Below, one piece after another: positions 17,045 through 26,150 of a DNA stretch of 57,762 bases. The translations under genes were made by a program, and so were the position numbers. Source of the stretch: UBA9715 sp964553375 (GTDB lineage Bacteria; Actinomycetota; Coriobacteriia; Coriobacteriales; Eggerthellaceae); assembly GCA_964553375.1 (NCBI GenBank), contig CAZKKN010000006.1:1-57762 (forward strand), in the 5' to 3' direction. Numbering within the stretch: position 1 is the stretch's first letter; the number at the start of each line of letters is the position of its first letter. The notes beneath the pieces were generated by a model. The model had not been told where the DNA came from. It did no database searches and saw only the letters and a list, made by a program, of their open reading frames with translations.

Positions 17045-18712
17045 GTGTTCTGCAACAAATGCGGTAGTCAGATCCCTGAAGGCGGTGCCTTTTGCCCGAA
17101 TTGCGGCAATAGGATGGAAGCCCAGGTAGCACCCGGTGCTCAGGTTGCACCTGGGGTGGCGCCGGGAGCGGTTCCCGGGGCTGGAGCGGCGGCTGTCGCC
17201 GTGAAGAAGCGCCCTCGTGCCAAGTTGCTCATCATCCTGGCCGCCGTAGTGGTCGTGGTGGTCATTGCTGCGGTGGTCGTGTACAACCTGTTCTTCGCTC
17301 CCATCCCCATCGATGACAAGCACTTCCCCGATCCGTCGGTGCGTTTGACCGTCCTCAACGAGCTCGACCCTGACGGCGATGGCCTGATCACCCGCGATGA
17401 GGCCGCTGCGGTCACCGATCTGGATTTGGAAGAGGCCGCTGAGGTGTCCGGTTTGGGCGTCTTTCCCAACCTACGTACTTTGACCATCGGGGGTGGCAAG
17501 CTCGTAGAGGCCGATATCACCGATTGCGGTTCCCTGGAGGTCGTGGATGTTCACGGCAACGGGGGCCTTCAGGAATTGGTGGTCACGAAGAACCCCTATC
17601 TGTCCTCTCTGAACGTGCGCGATACCTCCTTGAAGGAGCTCGATCTCTCAGCTAACTCCAACCTCATGACGCTGGAATGCGATGATGCGGTGGTCCTGGA
17701 GAACTTGGACGCTACGCCTTTGGAGGAGCGTTGGGTTCAAAGCACCTTCAGCCACAAGTACCCCGATGCCTATAACGAAGGGAAATCGAACACCGAGGAG
17801 GCTTCGGCCTACTACGATTCGCAGGGGCACCTCGTCTCCATCACCGACAAGCACTCAGACGGGGGCTCATACAATTCCGTATATGAATACGCCTACGAAT
17901 ACGATGACGATGACCGGGTGATCCATGCAAGCTGCGATGCGCCCAACTCCAGCAATGATGAGGATTGGACCATCACCTACAACGAGAATGGGCAGATAAG
18001 CGAGGCCACGGGCCTGAATGGGGCGCTGAAGCGATACGAGTACGACGCTTCGGGTTTGCCTACTGTCGTATCCAGTAGGTATTCATCGAAGTCCTCTCTG
18101 GCAACCTATAGATACGCCTACCAGGATGGCGCGTTGACCCAGCTTTCATACGATTCCGGCAACGGCTCCGTTTGGGTGTCTGACGCCACCATGGGATCCA
18201 ATGGGAAGATCGCTTCCATCAGCCCAAACAACCAAGATGCTTCATCCACCACCTGCACGTATAACGATGCAGATCAATTGGCTTCCATCGCCTCGAAGTC
18301 CTTTATGATGTCAACCTCGTATGCATTCGTCTATGGGGAAGGTGGAAAGCTGTCCTCCGGCTCCATGGATTTCGAAGCCATGTCCTCGTCGCTGTACCGC
18401 AGCAATCCGGCGATAAGCAATGCCACCTGCGAATACAACGAGCGGGGGCAGCTCAGCGCTGTGAAGATCCAATACCGGGAATCGCGTTTCGCGTCCGGTG
18501 AGTACAAGATAGGATACACCCGCCTTGTGCTTCCCAAAGGGGACAACCCCACCGGTATGCTGGTGAACACGATGAATCCGCTGATGATGCAAACGGCTAC
18601 CGATTTCTGGGATCTGGGGATGTACTACAACGACTGGTGCTTGGCGCTTTCGGGCAGCGCGGAAGGAGATATGGCGCGCGTTCGGGCCATGATGACACAA
18701 AGCGCCGAATAG
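17045..18712 (+). CDS. Zinc-ribbon / transmembrane / LRR and YD-type repeat surface protein
   Basis: Layout of this 555-residue protein: an N-terminal zinc ribbon CNKCGSQIPEGGAFCPNCG; an Ala/Pro/Gly linker; one transmembrane helix (about 61-85, a long run of Val/Ile); an EF-hand-like loop DPDGDGLITRDE near residue 114; a leucine-rich-repeat-like stretch (LRTLTI, LEVVDV, LQELVV, LSSLNV, LKELDL); and a Tyr-Asp-rich part resembling RHS/YD repeats (YDSQGHLVSI, YNENGQISEA, YDASGLPTVV). I place the ribbon in the cytoplasm and the rest outside. GTG 17045 is preferred over GTG 17036 because the former leaves AGGAAAGG at proper distance and gives MFCNKCG, as in the two similar proteins at 42466 and 43572. 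Confidence 0.75.
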   Translation: MFCNKCGSQIPEGGAFCPNCGNRMEAQVAPGAQVAPGVAPGAVPGAGAAAVAVKKRPRAKLLIILAAVVVVVVIAAVVVYNLFFAPIPIDDKHFPDPSVRLTVLNELDPDGDGLITRDEAAAVTDLDLEEAAEVSGLGVFPNLRTLTIGGGKLVEADITDCGSLEVVDVHGNGGLQELVVTKNPYLSSLNVRDTSLKELDLSANSNLMTLECDDAVVLENLDATPLEERWVQSTFSHKYPDAYNEGKSNTEEASAYYDSQGHLVSITDKHSDGGSYNSVYEYAYEYDDDDRVIHASCDAPNSSNDEDWTITYNENGQISEATGLNGALKRYEYDASGLPTVVSSRYSSKSSLATYRYAYQDGALTQLSYDSGNGSVWVSDATMGSNGKIASISPNNQDASSTTCTYNDADQLASIASKSFMMSTSYAFVYGEGGKLSSGSMDFEAMSSSLYRSNPAISNATCEYNERGQLSAVKIQYRESRFASGEYKIGYTRLVLPKGDNPTGMLVNTMNPLMMQTATDFWDLGMYYNDWCLALSGSAEGDMARVRAMMTQSAE

Positions 18713-18872
18713 CTTGCTCGATACACCTTTCAGCCCACCTGAGGACGTTCACGGAATCCTGTGGTCACCGGCAGCTTCTTCGTGCCCTCGCCTTTCCATT
18801 GCGGTATGATGGTGAACGCGTAAATCATGGACCAGGGTAGTACGCGCCTTGGGCGGTCATGAAAGGTGTCTT

Positions 18873-20180
18873 ATGAGTAGAAAGCAAGACATTCTAACGT
18901 TGCCCCATGACGAACTCGAAGCCTTACAGCTCGAGGGTGTCAAGAAGACGATCGTTACCTGTTACGAGAACGTGCCGTTCTATAAGGAGCTCTTCGATGA
19001 GGCCGGCTTCAACCCCTATGAGGTGAAGACCCTCGCGGATGTGCAGGCGGCGCCGTTCACTACCAAGCAGGACCTGCGTGACAACTATCCCTATAAGCTC
19101 TTCGCCACGCCGATGAGCGAGGTGAAGGAGATACACATGTCCTCGGGAACCATGGGCGTTGCCACTGTGGGCGGCTATACCCAAAAGGATCTGGAGACGT
19201 GGGGTGAGTGCTTCGCCCGCGGCATCATCTACGCCAATGGCGACGAGAACGATATCGTGCATGTATGCTACGGCTACGGCCTTTTCACCGGTGGTTTGGG
19301 TGCCCACTACGGCGGCCTTTGGATGGATTCCACGGTGATCCCCATGAGCGCCGGCAACACCGAGCGTCAGATAAAGGTGCTCAAGGAGATGGGCTCGACC
19401 ATTCTGTGCTGCACCCCCTCCTACGCCATGCATATCGCTGACACGGCCCTGGAGATGGGCCTTGACCCCTCCAAGGATTTCTCCCTGCGCGCTGGCATCC
19501 ATGGCGCAGAGCCCTTCAGCGATAACTTCCGCGCCGACCTGGAGAAGAAACTGGGTTACAAGGTGCTCGACGTTTACGGTCTCACCGAGACCATGGGCCC
19601 GGGCGTTGCCATCGAATGCTGGGAGCAAAACGGGCTGCACCTTGCCGAGGACCACTTCTACGCTGAGATAATCGACCCGGAGACCGGCGAGGTGCTCCCC
19701 GACGGCCAGTGGGGCGAGCTGGTGCTTACCACGGTGGATCGCGAGGCTTCTCCGGTGGTGCGCTATCGTACGCGCGATATCACCCGCATCATCCCTGGCG
19801 AGTGCGCGTGTGGGCGCACACATCGCCGCATCGACCGCCTCCATGGCCGCACCGACGATATGTTGATCATCCGCGGCGTGAACGTTTTCCCCAGCCAGAT
19901 CGAGGACGTCATGAAGACGGTGCCGCAGCTCTCCTCTTGGTATCAGGTGGAGCTCACCACGGTGGACCATCTGGACCGCGTCACCTTGAAGGTGGAGTTG
20001 GAGCCGGACTACCAGTTCGACGAGATAGCCGCCATCGAGCGCCTGCAAAGGGAAGTGGAATCCAAGATGAAGAGCGCCCTGTCCGTGGGCTTGAAGGTGA
20101 AGATCGTGGAACCCAAGTCCATCCCGCGCTCCGAAGGCAAAGCCAAGCGCGTCGTAGACCTTCGCGAAGGAGTGAGATAA
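18873..20180 (+). CDS. Phenylacetate--CoA ligase family protein (PaaK-like)
   Basis: Adenylate-forming enzyme that activates an aryl acetate (or related acid) to its CoA thioester with ATP. Seen: the phosphate loop MSSGTMGVATVGGYT, YGLTETMGPG, YRTRDITRI and the C-terminal hinge GRTDDMLIIRGVNVFPSQIE. A CACGRTHRR motif, common in this family, is present. At 435 residues it is usual. The start 18873 (MSRKQD) follows GAAAGGTG; an in-frame start at 18849 is less likely. The next gene starts directly after the stop, so the pair is one unit, and PaaK with an ACT protein is common in anaerobes that ferment aromatic amino acids. Confidence 0.92.
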   Translation: MSRKQDILTLPHDELEALQLEGVKKTIVTCYENVPFYKELFDEAGFNPYEVKTLADVQAAPFTTKQDLRDNYPYKLFATPMSEVKEIHMSSGTMGVATVGGYTQKDLETWGECFARGIIYANGDENDIVHVCYGYGLFTGGLGAHYGGLWMDSTVIPMSAGNTERQIKVLKEMGSTILCCTPSYAMHIADTALEMGLDPSKDFSLRAGIHGAEPFSDNFRADLEKKLGYKVLDVYGLTETMGPGVAIECWEQNGLHLAEDHFYAEIIDPETGEVLPDGQWGELVLTTVDREASPVVRYRTRDITRIIPGECACGRTHRRIDRLHGRTDDMLIIRGVNVFPSQIEDVMKTVPQLSSWYQVELTTVDHLDRVTLKVELEPDYQFDEIAAIERLQREVESKMKSALSVGLKVKIVEPKSIPRSEGKAKRVVDLREGVR

Positions 20181-20609
20181 ATGATCGATCAAATCACCGT
20201 TTTCCTGGAGAACTCCGAGGGGCGCTTGGCCTCGATGTGCCGCACCCTGGCCGATGCCGGTGTGAACATGAGCGCTCTTTCCATCGCCGACACCACCGAC
20301 TTCGGCGTGGTGCGCATCATCGCTGACGACCCCGACAAAGCCGTGAAGGCTTTGACGGATAACGATTATCGCGCCGCCATCACCAGCGTGGCTGCCATCG
20401 CCGTGCCCAATAAGCCCGGTGGCCTGGCCACGCTGCTGGAAACGCTTGACAGCTACAAGCTGAACATCGAGTACGGCTACTGCTTCTCCCTCAATGGCGA
20501 GGATGCGGTGGACGTCTTGAAGTTCCGCAGCGCCGAAGCGGCTATCGAGGCCACCGATGCCCTGGAAGAGGCCGGTTTCAAGGTGCTCTCCCAGCAGGAT
20601 CTGATGTAG
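20181..20609 (+). CDS. Tandem ACT domain protein
   Basis: Two ACT domains back to back: residues about 4-70 (ITVFLENSEGRLASMCRTL, GVNMSALSIADT) and about 73-142 (AVPNKPGGLATLLETL, NIEYGYCFS). ACT domains bind amino acids; stand-alone tandem ACT proteins beside PaaK probably regulate or sense aromatic amino-acid catabolism. The ATG follows the paaK stop with no gap, indicating translational coupling. Length 142 residues is typical for this class. Confidence 0.9.
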   Translation: MIDQITVFLENSEGRLASMCRTLADAGVNMSALSIADTTDFGVVRIIADDPDKAVKALTDNDYRAAITSVAAIAVPNKPGGLATLLETLDSYKLNIEYGYCFSLNGEDAVDVLKFRSAEAAIEATDALEEAGFKVLSQQDLM

Positions 20610-20632
20610 CGTTTGAAGGGAAGAGGTTTGCC

Positions 20633-21064
20633 ATGAGCAATGACGGCAAGAATGTGAAGGTCCACTACACCGGCACGTTGGATGACGGCACGAAGTTCGA
20701 TTCCTCCTACGACCGCGGGGAGCCGCTGGCGTTCACCTGCATGGCCGGCATGATGATCCCGGGCTTCGATGAGGCGGTGCGCTCCATGAAGGTGGGCGAG
20801 AAGAAGACGATCACCCTGCCGCCTGATCAGGCTTACGGGGAGCGCGACGAGGACAAGGTGGCAACGCTTCGCTTCGATATGCTGCCCGGGGCCGACAACC
20901 TGCAGGTGGGTCAGAGCATCCGCGTGGCCACGGCTCAGGGCATCCCCATGCCGTGCGTGGTGGTGGCTAAAGACGACGAATCGGTCACATTGGACATGAA
21001 CCACCCCATGGCCGGCAAGAACCTCACCTTCGAGATAGAGCTTCTGGAAGTCGATGACGCCTAG
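20633..21064 (+). CDS. FKBP-type peptidyl-prolyl isomerase, SlyD-like
   Basis: A 143-residue SlyD-type FKBP: KVHYTGTLDDGTKFDSS opens the FKBP fold, PGFDEAVRSM and AYGERDED flank the site of the inserted chaperone flap, and LDMNHPMAGKNLTFEIELL closes the fold. The E. coli SlyD His-rich tail is missing, so metal delivery is not supported by sequence. Its last 11 bases overlap the flippase gene. A second SlyD-like gene is at 54662. Confidence 0.9.
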   Translation: MSNDGKNVKVHYTGTLDDGTKFDSSYDRGEPLAFTCMAGMMIPGFDEAVRSMKVGEKKTITLPPDQAYGERDEDKVATLRFDMLPGADNLQVGQSIRVATAQGIPMPCVVVAKDDESVTLDMNHPMAGKNLTFEIELLEVDDA

Positions 21065-22595
21065 GCAGCGATTCGACATAACCGCTTCCGATGAACCCCA
21101 GCGTCCTTCTGCCGCCCGCGAACCGGTGGCAGAAGGACACGTGCGTGATACGGGTTCCATCCACGATGCCCAGCGCATGTCCGGACGACGCCCTTCTTAC
21201 TTGGAGGACTCGCAAGACGCCCCTCGGCGCCGCCGTTCGCCGCGACAGGCCCCCCAACGGGTGAACCCCCTGCGGCGCATCATCAACCGCTGGTTCGACC
21301 GCATCGTGGGCGCGGTTTCCGGAGGCGGCTTCTCGGATCAGGAGGAGCAATACGCCTCGGGGCGCACTTCCCGGGATTTCATGTGGAACTCCATCGGTCA
21401 GGCGGCTTGGGGCATGGTCTTTCCCATCCTCACCATCGTAGTGACCCAGCTTTCCGGTGCCGAGAATGCCGGCATGTTCTCCTTCGCCTTCGTCATCGCC
21501 AACCTGCTCTATATCATCGGGTCCTTCGGTGTGCGAACTTATCAGGTCTCCGACATAGACGGGTTCCACTCCTTCAAGGACTATCAGGTCAATCGCTTTG
21601 TGACCTGCATCGTGATGCTGCTAGTGGGTTTCATCGTGATCAAGTTCATGGGTTACGAGGGCATGATGGCCACCATGTGCGCGGGGATCTTCGTCTATAA
21701 GACCATCGATGCGCTCGGTGAGGTCTATGAAGGCCGCCTGCAACAGGAAGACAAGCTCTACCTGGGCGGTGTGTCACTGGCCCTGCGTTCCATAGCGGCA
21801 TTCGTCGCTTACACCCTGCTTTTGTTCATCACCGGGGATCTGGGAGTGGCGGCCATCGCCATGGCCGTTGCTGCAGCGGTGAGCTTCATCTTCGTCACGT
21901 TGCCCCTGACGCTTTTCGAGACCGAGCGCTCCGCACCGCTGTCGCTTCGCTCCATCGGCCTTCTCTTCAAGGAGTGCGCACCGGTTTTCATCGCGCTTTT
22001 CCTCTATGCGGTCATCGACAACATGCCGAAATTCGTCATGCAGGGTGCGAATCTGCCCTACGACAACCAGCTCTACTTCAACGCGCTCTACTTCCCGGCA
22101 ATGGCCGTGCTCATCATCGTGCAGCTCATCTACCGGCCCATGTTAGTGAAGATGGCCCACATCTGGGCGGACGAGGCCAAGCGCAAGCGTTTCGATATCC
22201 TCATCATCGCCATGATGGTCCTCATCGTGGTAATCACCTTGGTGGGTGCTATCGCCATGGCCTGGATCGGCATCCCCATCATGAGCTTCCTCTACGGCCT
22301 CGACTTCGAGCCATACCGCCAGCTGGCCATCATCATGCTCGCCGCCGGTGGCGTGACTGCAGGAATAGATTTCCTCTACCAGGTCATCACCATCTTGCGC
22401 CGCCAGCGGGCAGTGCTCAGCCTTTACCTCATCACCTTCGGTTTCTCGCTTCTGGTGCTCATCCTCATGACCACCATGATGCAACTCGAAGGCGCTGTGG
22501 TGGGTTACCTGATCGTCATGACCATCCTCTTCATCCTGCTGGTGCGCGAATACGCGCTTCAACGCATCGACCTGAGTAAGCAAGGGGGCCGTTGA
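21054..22595 (+). CDS. Polysaccharide/lipid flippase (Wzx/MATE-like, MOP superfamily)
   Basis: An integral membrane protein of 513 residues with about 12-14 helices, beginning after a long, Arg/Pro-rich cytoplasmic N-terminal part of some 110 residues. GRTSRDFMWNSIGQAAWG precedes helix 1, as in Wzx-type oligosaccharide flippases, and FGVRTYQVSDI and YEGRLQQEDKLYLGG sit in the cytoplasmic loops typical of the family. It likely moves lipid-linked glycans across the membrane, but there are no glycosyltransferases nearby to name the substrate. It overlaps the FKBP gene by 11 bases and the nadE start by 1 base. Confidence 0.88.
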   Translation: MTPRQRFDITASDEPQRPSAAREPVAEGHVRDTGSIHDAQRMSGRRPSYLEDSQDAPRRRRSPRQAPQRVNPLRRIINRWFDRIVGAVSGGGFSDQEEQYASGRTSRDFMWNSIGQAAWGMVFPILTIVVTQLSGAENAGMFSFAFVIANLLYIIGSFGVRTYQVSDIDGFHSFKDYQVNRFVTCIVMLLVGFIVIKFMGYEGMMATMCAGIFVYKTIDALGEVYEGRLQQEDKLYLGGVSLALRSIAAFVAYTLLLFITGDLGVAAIAMAVAAAVSFIFVTLPLTLFETERSAPLSLRSIGLLFKECAPVFIALFLYAVIDNMPKFVMQGANLPYDNQLYFNALYFPAMAVLIIVQLIYRPMLVKMAHIWADEAKRKRFDILIIAMMVLIVVITLVGAIAMAWIGIPIMSFLYGLDFEPYRQLAIIMLAAGGVTAGIDFLYQVITILRRQRAVLSLYLITFGFSLLVLILMTTMMQLEGAVVGYLIVMTILFILLVREYALQRIDLSKQGGR

Positions 22596-24106
22596 TGGGG
22601 GATCTATCCAAGCTGAAAGTGGCCGTGGGCCAGCCGGAGCTCTCCCAAAGCTCGGCGCTCCATAACGAACTCGTCCAAGACCGCATGATGGCCCAGGCGG
22701 TGGAAGCCGGAGCCGACCTGCTCATCATCCCCGGCTCTCTTACCGATTCCTCGGATATCCATATCATCGCCTTGAATGACACCCGTATCGATGTGGCTGG
22801 AAGCGTGGTCATAGTTGAGGCAGCGGGGGAGAGCTACCAGATCGGCCTGGGCGCTCAGCCCCAAGGCTGTGACTTCTCCGTTTTCGCCGACGTGCAGCCC
22901 TGGGCGCTTCTCCACCATGAGCAGGCATCTTGGCCGGGTATCGTATTGCGGCCCGTGGGGATGCGCAACGTGGACAAGAAGGTCTTCGCCTTCGATGGGG
23001 GCACTTCGGTTTACAGCCAGGACGGTCGTCTTCTGGCGCGCCTGCGGGACGACTTCGAAGAGGACTTCGCCCTGGTTGCCCTGGATCGCCCCGGCACGGT
23101 GGCCGAACCCTGCGCCGATAAGCTCTTGGCGGCTTTGGTGAAGACCATCCGCCGGTTCGATGAGCAGGTGCTCGGCTGGGAGCCCCGCTGGCTCATCGGC
23201 TTATCCGGGGGACTCGATAGCTCCATCGTTGCAGCGCTTCTGGTCTTAGCCTTAGGGCCCCAACGCGTGAAAGGCTTCAATCTCCAAAGCCGCTATTCCA
23301 GCGCTGCCACCTTGGCCAATGCGCAATATATCGCTGAGGCGCTCCAGATAGAGCTGCAGAAGGGCTCTATCGAGGACCTCACTGCCGCAACCGCCAAGGC
23401 CGCAGGCGCCTTCGGTTACGATAAGGAGCGCTTCTCGGGCCTGGTGAGCGAGAACATCCAGGCTCGGGTGCGCGGCCAGCTGCTTTCCACCTTCGCCGCC
23501 TTGGAGGAAGGCGTTGTGGTGAACAACGGCAACCGCATGGAGAGGGCCTTCGGCTATGCCACCCTTTACGGTGACTCCATCGGGGCCTTGGCTCCCATTG
23601 GGGATTTGACCAAGATGCAGCTGTTCGATCTGGCGCGTTCCATCAATGGCGATCCCAGCTGCGAGATCGTGCCCGCGAATCTGCTGCCTCGGGAATCCGA
23701 TGAGGGCTTCGCCTGGGAGGTCATGCCCTCAGCCGAGCTTGCCGCAGGTCAGCGCGACCCCATGAAGTGGTTCTATCACGATTGGCTTTTGGGCCAGCTT
23801 CTCGATGGGCAGGGCTTGGATGCTGGGGCCAGTGCGGTGCTCGGCCGCTATCTGGACGGCTCGCTTCAAGAAGGCCCTCAGGGCAAGTGGATCAGATTCT
23901 ACGGGTTGGATGAGCCTTCCGCCTTCTTGGAGGACTTGGAATGGGTGCTTCGCTCCATCCGTCAGGCCGCCTTCAAGCGAATACAGTCGCCGCCGGCCAT
24001 CACGGTTGCCTCCGAGGCATCGATCCTCGCTCCCTTGGAAGAACAAGGCCCCTGCGAGCCCTCGGAGCGATTCAAGGAATTGCGTGCCCGCCTGCTTAAA
24101 CGCTAG
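22595..24106 (+). CDS. nadE: NAD+ synthetase with degenerate glutaminase-like N-terminal domain
   Basis: Makes NAD from deamido-NAD and ATP. The synthetase half is intact: LIGLSGGLDSSIVAALL (PP-loop, about residue 205), RVRGQLLSTFA, VVNNGNRMER, YGDSIGALAPIGDLTK and PRESDEGFAWEVM. The N-terminal 175 or so residues have the shape of the nitrilase domain of glutamine-dependent enzymes (VFAFDGGTSVYSQDGRLLA) but are shorter than the usual ~270 and lack the catalytic Glu, Lys and Cys-Glu-Asp motifs. I infer that free ammonia, not glutamine, is the nitrogen donor. ATG 22595 overlaps the flippase stop. It is followed by cysE. Confidence 0.88.
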   Translation: MGDLSKLKVAVGQPELSQSSALHNELVQDRMMAQAVEAGADLLIIPGSLTDSSDIHIIALNDTRIDVAGSVVIVEAAGESYQIGLGAQPQGCDFSVFADVQPWALLHHEQASWPGIVLRPVGMRNVDKKVFAFDGGTSVYSQDGRLLARLRDDFEEDFALVALDRPGTVAEPCADKLLAALVKTIRRFDEQVLGWEPRWLIGLSGGLDSSIVAALLVLALGPQRVKGFNLQSRYSSAATLANAQYIAEALQIELQKGSIEDLTAATAKAAGAFGYDKERFSGLVSENIQARVRGQLLSTFAALEEGVVVNNGNRMERAFGYATLYGDSIGALAPIGDLTKMQLFDLARSINGDPSCEIVPANLLPRESDEGFAWEVMPSAELAAGQRDPMKWFYHDWLLGQLLDGQGLDAGASAVLGRYLDGSLQEGPQGKWIRFYGLDEPSAFLEDLEWVLRSIRQAAFKRIQSPPAITVASEASILAPLEEQGPCEPSERFKELRARLLKR

Positions 24107-24118
24107 GAAGGATATGCC

Positions 24119-25057
24119 ATGAGAAACTGCGCTGTGGAAGACATAGTAGCCGAGATAGAAGAGGCCTACGAAGCCAGTGACGAGATATTCTTCACCGACC
24201 CCAACCGGCGCATGCCCAGCAGAAACGAGATCATCGCCATTCTGAAGGATTTGCGCAACATCATGTTCCCCGGGTATTTCACCGATGGGGCCCAAACCAC
24301 CACCGATGCCACCTACTTCGTGGGTCACACCCTCATAACCGCCGAGGAGAAGCTGCGCAAGCAGGTGGAGCTGGCCTTGTATTTCCGCGATTCGGCGGAT
24401 AAGTCATCAGAGGCCATATCCCAGGAGGCTGAGGAGATATCCTCGGCGGTCATGTGCAAGCTTCCCGCCATCCAGCGCCTGCTCTACAAGGATATTCAAG
24501 CCGCTTTCGATGGCGACCCGGCAGCTCAGTCCAAAGAGGAGATAATCTATTCCTATCCGGGATTCTTCGCCATCTGGGTCTATCGCATCGCCCATGAGCT
24601 TTACCTGCTTCGGGTGCCGCTCGTGCCCCGCATCATGACCGAGTACGCCCACAGCCGCACCGGTGTTGACATCAACGCGGGTGCAACCATAGGTGAGTAT
24701 TTCTTCATCGATCACGCCACGGGCATCGTGATAGGGGAGACCACGGTGATCGGCGATCATGTGAAGATCTATCAGGGCGTCACGCTGGGCGGTCTTTCCA
24801 CCCGCGGCGGGCAGCGCTTAGCTGGGGTGAAGCGCCATCCCACCATTGAGGACAACGTGACCATCTACGCCAATGCCTGCGTGTTGGGTGGCGAGACGGT
24901 GATCGGGGAGGACTCGGTCATCGCCGGTTCCGCCTTCGTGACCGAATCGGTGCCGGCGCACAGCCGGGTTCTGCGTGCCAATCAGGAGATAGCCGTGAGC
25001 GAGGCGCCGGGCCGGCCTAAGGCCGAGCCTCCCTGTCTGGAGGTCATCCTTTCTTAA
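24119..25057 (+). CDS. cysE: Serine O-acetyltransferase
   Basis: First committed step of cysteine synthesis: L-serine + acetyl-CoA gives O-acetylserine. The C-terminal half is a left-handed beta-helix with hexapeptide repeats: GVDINAGATIGEYFFIDHATG carries the active-site His-Asp dyad (cited here by its end, FFIDHATG), then VVIGD-type turns, YQGVTLGG and GGETVIGEDSVIAGSA. At 312 residues it is of the long, EpsC/SrpH-type class, with a helical N-terminal part. The start at 24119 follows TAGGAAGGAT. It closes a run with nadE and the flippase. Confidence 0.93.
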   Translation: MRNCAVEDIVAEIEEAYEASDEIFFTDPNRRMPSRNEIIAILKDLRNIMFPGYFTDGAQTTTDATYFVGHTLITAEEKLRKQVELALYFRDSADKSSEAISQEAEEISSAVMCKLPAIQRLLYKDIQAAFDGDPAAQSKEEIIYSYPGFFAIWVYRIAHELYLLRVPLVPRIMTEYAHSRTGVDINAGATIGEYFFIDHATGIVIGETTVIGDHVKIYQGVTLGGLSTRGGQRLAGVKRHPTIEDNVTIYANACVLGGETVIGEDSVIAGSAFVTESVPAHSRVLRANQEIAVSEAPGRPKAEPPCLEVILS

Positions 25058-25194
25058 AAAGGGCTTTTCCAGGTCGCTTCTCAGGTCATGCTCTCCCCAG
25101 GCCGCGCCTTCCTGGGTCTCTTTCCTGGCCGCGCCTTCTCAAACTGCGTCCTCTTAGGTCGCCTTGAGCCTTGCTGCCCTGAACCAACAATCCC
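25058..25194. other. Intergenic spacer with short direct repeat
   Basis: No gene. It contains two copies of GGCCGCGCCTTC near 25100 and 25128, and the start of repeat family B lies at its end. Confidence 0.5.
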
Positions 25195-25335
25195 TTTTTT
25201 TGTCAAAAAACTTGAGCAAGTTGCCAGTAAATCAATCTAACTTTTTCGTGATCAGGGGAAACGTATCGAAAAGAGCTTTTGCAAGACGCAAATTGCACCG
25301 GAAAGTTCACTTCACTCATGTTTTTTGGCAAAAAC
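25195..25335. repeat. Palindromic intergenic repeat, family B copy 1
   Basis: An imperfect inverted repeat of about 141 bp. The left arm at 25195-25226 reads TTTTTTTGTCAAAAAACTTG and continues AGCAAG. The right arm at 25305-25335, on the other strand, reads GTTTTTGCCAAAAAACATGA. The same arm sequence recurs at 40900 and 41062-41089. It lies between convergent genes and has no coding frame with a ribosome site. Confidence 0.65.
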
Positions 25336-25537
25336 AGGATTTGGAAGGCCTTCGTTGATGGCAAATAGCAATCCAAGCACTCAACTGTTTATCGCCTGTG
25401 CTTGTTACGCAAGAAGAAGCCTATCCGCGCAATCCGTTGCCGCTGAGAAGAACCTCATCTGCGCTGCTAATCGTGCGATTGAGATGCGAAACACTAGGTG
25501 AGCGACCTTTCTCCCAACAGCATCCCGCATAGAAGAA
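25336..25537. other. Non-coding spacer
   Basis: About 200 bases with no gene or clear site seen; base composition is lower in GC than the flanks. Confidence 0.4.
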
Positions 25538-25570
25538 GCCCGCAGTGACGACTTGATAGTCACTGCGGGC
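25538..25570 (-). terminator. Terminator of the cupin gene at 25636
   Basis: GCCCGCAGTGAC and GTCACTGCGGGC form a perfect 12-bp stem; on the minus strand it is followed by TTCTTCT. Confidence 0.8.
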
Positions 25571-25635
25571 CTATGCAGAGAGCGTTGCCCTAGATTGAAG
25601 GGGGGGGATAGGGCGAAGCGGCGCTGCGATGGGGG

Positions 25636-26055
25636 TTAGGAGGGTTTCACCTCCTGGGCGTAGACGCCTGTAGCTCCTGCTGACCAATGGATGATGGGAC
25701 GGTCGACGCGCTCGATGATATAGGGGCAATGCTTCACGCCGGCAGGAATGAAGATGACACCGCTCTTATCCAGAGTGATCCATTCGTCTTCGATCTGCCA
25801 GCGGATGATGCCGCCCAAATCAGTGGGGTCGTCGGGATTGGAACCCACGAATCCCACATGCTCGTCGAAGTCGTGGGTGTGGGGTTTTTGCATTATACCG
25901 GTTTCCTTGAGGAACCAGGTGAGCGTGAAATACGGTGCCCCTGGGATCACTTCGGAATTGAGCAGGATGACGTTGCGGCGGATCACATCACCGACCTCAT
26001 CCACGTTGTCGAAATCAAGCGAATAGCTGGATAGGTACTTATCGGCGGCGCTCAT
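25636..26055 (-). CDS. Small cupin-fold protein (cupin 1)
   Basis: Single-domain cupin of 139 residues. Both metal motifs are clear: HTHDFDE followed by a Gly (motif 1, about residues 60-72) and PAGVKHCP (motif 2). Paralogues lie at 26151 and 29943, and all three share a D-P-x-x-L-x-G block and a closing RVDRPIIHWS-like element. It probably binds a metal and a small organic acid, or acts on one; the substrate is unknown. The start at 26055 is chosen because GGAG sits 6 bases before it; ATG 26061 would abut the ribosome site. It is transcribed away from the MFS/flavoprotein genes. Confidence 0.82.
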   Translation of the reverse strand: MSAADKYLSSYSLDFDNVDEVGDVIRRNVILLNSEVIPGAPYFTLTWFLKETGIMQKPHTHDFDEHVGFVGSNPDDPTDLGGIIRWQIEDEWITLDKSGVIFIPAGVKHCPYIIERVDRPIIHWSAGATGVYAQEVKPS

Positions 26056-26150
26056 AGGCATCTCCTTTTTTCTTGCGGGTCTTTATGCAACCCGGGTCCT
26101 TCAATCGTATCGGCCGGTGTTTCCTTGGTTTCCTTGGAATCAGCGAGCCC

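Noticed and set aside
25164..25358. 64-residue frame in repeat B1
   Set aside because: Runs through the inverted repeat and has no ribosome site or family.
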